A stretch of DNA of 8,528 nucleotides from a bacterium (lineage in GTDB: Bacteria; Patescibacteriota; Gracilibacteria; UBA1369; LOWO2-01-FULL-3). Below the pieces are notes generated by a model, which was not told the DNA's origin, made no database searches, and saw nothing but the letters and a program-made list of their open reading frames with translations. How positions within the stretch are numbered: the stretch's first letter is position 1; each line of letters starts with the position of its first letter. Of the stretch, positions 6,165-8,528 are shown in pieces. The DNA lies in the NCBI GenBank assembly GCA_027622635.1, contig JAQBYK010000046.1, forward strand, positions 1 to 8,528. The letters are read 5' to 3'. A program made the position numbers and the translations under genes.

Positions 6165-6186
6165 CTTTACATCCGAATCGGTAAAG
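6165..6186 (+). other. Small inverted repeat after the GT4 gene
   Basis: CTTTAC (6165-6170) and GTAAAG (6181-6186) are perfect complements around a 10-base loop, starting 8 bases after the stop at 6157. Inside the loop CCG-AAT-CGG could form an alternative pairing. No T-run follows, so it is not a standard intrinsic terminator; it could be an mRNA-end or processing hairpin, or chance. Confidence 0.22.
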
Positions 6187-6322
6187 CAGAAAGAGAAATA
6201 GAAGATCTTATATGGTGTGCAGACTTTTTTTGAACAGCGAGTTGCCAGGATAAAAAATATGGATCGGAACATGGGCAAAAATGAGACTTTGAATATTACG
6301 ACTTTTATTACACTAATTTGAC

Positions 6323-6327
6323 GGAGG
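6323..6327 (+). promoter_or_regulatory. Strong Shine-Dalgarno site GGAGG that fixes the TTG start at 6335
   Basis: GGAGG lies 7 bases before TTG 6335, and the protein then begins MKAVILAGGLG, exactly as expected for the family. It is the strongest ribosome binding site in the window and shows that the host uses TTG starts with canonical Shine-Dalgarno pairing. Confidence 0.8.
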
Positions 6328-6334
6328 AAATAAA

Positions 6335-7045
6335 TTGAAAGCAGTTATTTTAGCTGGTGGTTTAGGACAGCGTCTAAAACCGTTTACAGAGGTGATACCC
6401 AAACCATTATTGCCCGTGGGAGAGAAAGCTGTTCTAGAAATCCAAATTGAGCGATTCAAGATGTATGGATTTAATGAAATCTATCTGGCGACAAACTACA
6501 AATCTGATTACATAGAAAATTTTTTTGGGAATGGATCACGCTATGGTGTAAAACTAGAGGTGAGTAAGGAGAATATCCCTCTTGGTACTGCCGGACCTAT
6601 TTTGCTTCTCAAAAAGAAATTGGATGAACCATTTATTGTTATGAATGGTGATATATTGAGCTTGATAGATTTTTCAAAGATATACAATCTTGCTCTGAAC
6701 AGTAATTCGGATCTCACGCTGGCAATCAAAAAGGAAATTACGCCCTACCATTTCGGGAACATATTCTTCGACGGGGACTTTGTGACAGGAATAGAAGAGA
6801 AGCCCGACCTAGTTACTCATATACTTGCCGGCATCTATGTAATGAAACCTGCGATTTTTTCTCTCTTCCCGGAGAACGAATATTTTGGTATGGATCAGCT
6901 CATTAAGAAAATGCTCCAATCAAACAAAAAAATTGTGAAATATGAAATGGACGAATATTGGTTGGATATAGGTCGGCCAGATGATTATGAAAAGGCTCAA
7001 AAAGGTTATGATCAGCATTTTTCAGCGGAGAAAAATAATTTATGA
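6335..7045 (+). CDS. Sugar-1-phosphate nucleotidyltransferase
   Basis: A 236-residue, single-domain NTP_transferase protein. The N-terminus MKAVILAGGLGQRLKPFTE (residues 1-19) plus PKP (22-24) is the nucleotide-binding signature of the RmlA / ManC / HddC superfamily. LGTAGPI (83-89) contacts the base and sugar, NGD (104-106) holds a metal-binding Asp, IEEKP (153-157) and AGIYVM (165-170) are typical, and WLDIGRPDDYEKA (209-221) closes the domain. It makes an NDP-sugar and pyrophosphate from an NTP and a sugar-1-phosphate in the cytoplasm. The length matches short enzymes such as heptose-1-phosphate guanylyltransferase (HddC) or MurU-like uridylyltransferases, and it lacks the left-handed beta-helix of GlmU and the C-terminal domain of ManC. 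Nucleotide and sugar cannot be fixed from sequence. TTG 6335 follows a strong GGAGG. Its end overlaps the dehydrogenase start (ATGA, 7042-7045), so the two probably act in one pathway. Confidence 0.92.
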   Translation: MKAVILAGGLGQRLKPFTEVIPKPLLPVGEKAVLEIQIERFKMYGFNEIYLATNYKSDYIENFFGNGSRYGVKLEVSKENIPLGTAGPILLLKKKLDEPFIVMNGDILSLIDFSKIYNLALNSNSDLTLAIKKEITPYHFGNIFFDGDFVTGIEEKPDLVTHILAGIYVMKPAIFSLFPENEYFGMDQLIKKMLQSNKKIVKYEMDEYWLDIGRPDDYEKAQKGYDQHFSAEKNNL

Positions 7046-8528
7046 TTTCCATAGCACCAGACGGCACACAATATCAGGTTTTAACGGATTTTGAAATTGA
7101 TTCGAGCTTCCAAGAAATACTCACTGCAACAAAAAATGCTAAGCTTCACTCTCAAGAAATAGTAGTTGTTCAAGGATTGGGATTTGTGGGAACAGCCTTG
7201 GCTTCTGTTGTTGCAAACTGCACGAACGATGATGGGAAACAAAGCTATTTTGTGATTGGTGTCGATCTGAATACTGAGAATAGTTATTGGAAAATAGGGA
7301 AGATTCTTGAAGGGAAATCGCCAATTGGTTCTCCCGATCCGCAAATTAACAGCGCAATTCATAATGCTGTGTATGTTAACAAGAATCTGACAGCGACGGC
7401 ATCACTCTCTGCTTACGAAATTGCAGATGTAATTGTTGTTGATATCCCGCTAGATGTTAAAAACATCGATAATTTCAAAAAGGAAGATATTCAGATAAAC
7501 ATAGATTCATTTTCAGATTCGATCAGAACTATTGGAAAGAGAATGATGCCGGATGCTTTAGTCTTGATAGAGACTACGGTGCCGGTTGGTACGACAAAAA
7601 AAATCGTATTGCCAATATTGGAAGAAGAGAGACGCAAACGAGGCATCACTTCGGAAGTGCTGTTGGCACATTCGTATGAAAGGGTCATGCCAGGTCCAAA
7701 CTATTTTGATTCGATAAGAAATTTTTGGCGTGTGATGTCAGCGGTCAATGATAACTCGAAAGTGGCAGCGGAAAAATTTCTCAATAAAATCATTAATACA
7801 GAGAAATATCCGTTAACGAAACTAGAAGACACCTATTCTTCCGAACTTGCAAAGATTCTTGAGAATTCATACAGAGCAATGAATATAGCATTCATGTATG
7901 AATGGACTTTAATGGCAGAGAATATTGGTGTTAATTTATTTGCTGTTGTAGAAGCTATAAAGATGCGTAAGGGGACACATGACAACATTCGATATCCCGG
8001 GTTTGGCGTAGGTGGATATTGTTTAACAAAGGATTCTTTTTTGGCGCAATGGTCGTTAGAGAATTTATTCCATAGCCAGATCGAATTGAGTATGACTGTC
8101 GCTGCGTTGCGGATAAATTATAACATGCCGTTGCATGTTCTGGACATGATGAGTGAATATTTCCAGAATAACACGAATATTTTACGTGTGCTTCTCTGTG
8201 GAATATCATATCTTCCTAATCTTTCGGACACTCGAAATTCACCCTCACAAGTATTCGTTGAGGGTGCGATTCAAAAGGGGATAAAAATTAATTTGCATGA
8301 TCCCCATGTCCATAAATGGTTCGAAAAGCCGGATCTTGAAATCAATAATACGTTAGACAAATTCTCAGATCTTGACTGCATGATTTTTGCAGTGGGCCAT
8401 CAGGAATATTTGCGATATGAGATAAAAACATTTAGGAAAGTACTTAAACCCGGGGCGTTGGTTATCGATGCTCAAAATGTCTTAAACGACAAATTGGCGA
8501 TTGATTTGCACAATGCGGGATACAAGGT
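7042..8528 (+). CDS. Nucleotide-sugar dehydrogenase (UDP-glucose/GDP-mannose dehydrogenase family), 3' end beyond window
   Basis: Uninterrupted for 495 codons to the window edge. NAD-binding motif QGLGFVG (residues 44-50) and Asp75 in VIGVDLN mark the N-terminal Rossmann domain. ETTVPVGTT (177-185), HSYERVMPG (210-218) and LAKILENSYRAMNIAF follow. The catalytic cysteine is Cys327 in PGFGVGGYCLTKD (319-331), and the C-terminal domain shows SDTRNSPS (395-402). The family oxidises the C6 alcohol of an NDP-sugar to a uronic acid with two NAD+. ETTVPxGTT, ERVMPG and ENSYRxxNIAF resemble the WecC/WbpA (UDP-HexNAc) type more than UDP-glucose dehydrogenase, but the substrate is unproven. It has about 40 residues before the Rossmann fold, and no ATG, GTG or TTG between 7042 and the GxGxxG motif, so the extension is real. 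GGAG (7027-7030) precedes ATG 7042, which overlaps the upstream stop by ATGA. It is already longer than the usual 420-450 residues. Confidence 0.93.
   Translation, partial: MISIAPDGTQYQVLTDFEIDSSFQEILTATKNAKLHSQEIVVVQGLGFVGTALASVVANCTNDDGKQSYFVIGVDLNTENSYWKIGKILEGKSPIGSPDPQINSAIHNAVYVNKNLTATASLSAYEIADVIVVDIPLDVKNIDNFKKEDIQINIDSFSDSIRTIGKRMMPDALVLIETTVPVGTTKKIVLPILEEERRKRGITSEVLLAHSYERVMPGPNYFDSIRNFWRVMSAVNDNSKVAAEKFLNKIINTEKYPLTKLEDTYSSELAKILENSYRAMNIAFMYEWTLMAENIGVNLFAVVEAIKMRKGTHDNIRYPGFGVGGYCLTKDSFLAQWSLENLFHSQIELSMTVAALRINYNMPLHVLDMMSEYFQNNTNILRVLLCGISYLPNLSDTRNSPSQVFVEGAIQKGIKINLHDPHVHKWFEKPDLEINNTLDKFSDLDCMIFAVGHQEYLRYEIKTFRKVLKPGALVIDAQNVLNDKLAIDLHNAGYK

Noticed and set aside
7081..7362. 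93-codon and overlapping 61-codon open frames on the - strand
   Set aside because: Both are antisense to the Rossmann domain of the dehydrogenase, whose + strand frame is continuous and motif-rich.
1..8528. Insertion sequences, CRISPR, tRNA/rRNA, toxin-antitoxin or phage genes
   Set aside because: No terminal inverted repeats with a transposase, no regularly spaced repeats, no cloverleaf and no recognisable gene of these classes were seen on either strand.

Overview
The window is a piece of a surface-polysaccharide (O-antigen, capsule or exopolysaccharide type) biosynthesis locus. All eight protein genes lie on the + strand. In order they are: the tail of a Caps_synth (KpsC/KpsS-like) protein, a Wzx-type flippase, a class I SAM methyltransferase, an FkbM-family methyltransferase, a family 2 glycosyltransferase, a GT4-type glycosyltransferase, a sugar-1-phosphate nucleotidyltransferase, and a nucleotide-sugar dehydrogenase that runs off the right edge. 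No tRNA, rRNA, CRISPR array, complete insertion sequence or defence gene was seen.

The organism is a bacterium with AT-rich DNA (roughly 35-40% GC by eye). It uses Shine-Dalgarno sites, and it uses TTG and GTG starts: two TTG and one GTG among the seven starts visible. Spirochaetes such as Leptospira have large one-direction polysaccharide loci with many TTG starts, so they are one candidate. Several other AT-rich Gram-negative groups fit equally well, and I cannot assign a taxon from this sequence.

Layout. Positions 1-390 hold the 3' end of the Caps_synth gene. A 177-bp gap follows (391-567) that looks like a recombination scar and contains what may be the first few codons of a lost PfkB sugar kinase. 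The flippase (568-1830) is followed by a candidate promoter and the first methyltransferase (1908-2849). Next comes a very AT-rich gap (2850-3074, about 21% GC by hand count). The FkbM methyltransferase and the GT2 gene are then tightly spaced (3075-4872). The GT4 gene (annotated 4922-6157, possibly starting at 5018) carries a G7 tract near its 5' end. After another 177-bp gap, the nucleotidyltransferase (6335-7045) and the dehydrogenase (7042 onward) overlap by ATGA and are probably translationally coupled.

How they work together (inference from families). The nucleotidyltransferase and dehydrogenase would make an NDP-sugar and oxidise it to an NDP-uronic acid. The two glycosyltransferases would add sugars to a lipid-linked repeat unit at the cytoplasmic face of the inner membrane. 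The two methyltransferases would decorate it, and the flippase would move it to the periplasm. No polymerase, chain-length regulator or ligase is in view. The locus type is well known. The most unusual points are the N-terminally extended dehydrogenase paired with its nucleotidyltransferase, the gene remnants in the gaps, and the G7 tract in the GT4 gene. I found no clear sign of an entirely new system.
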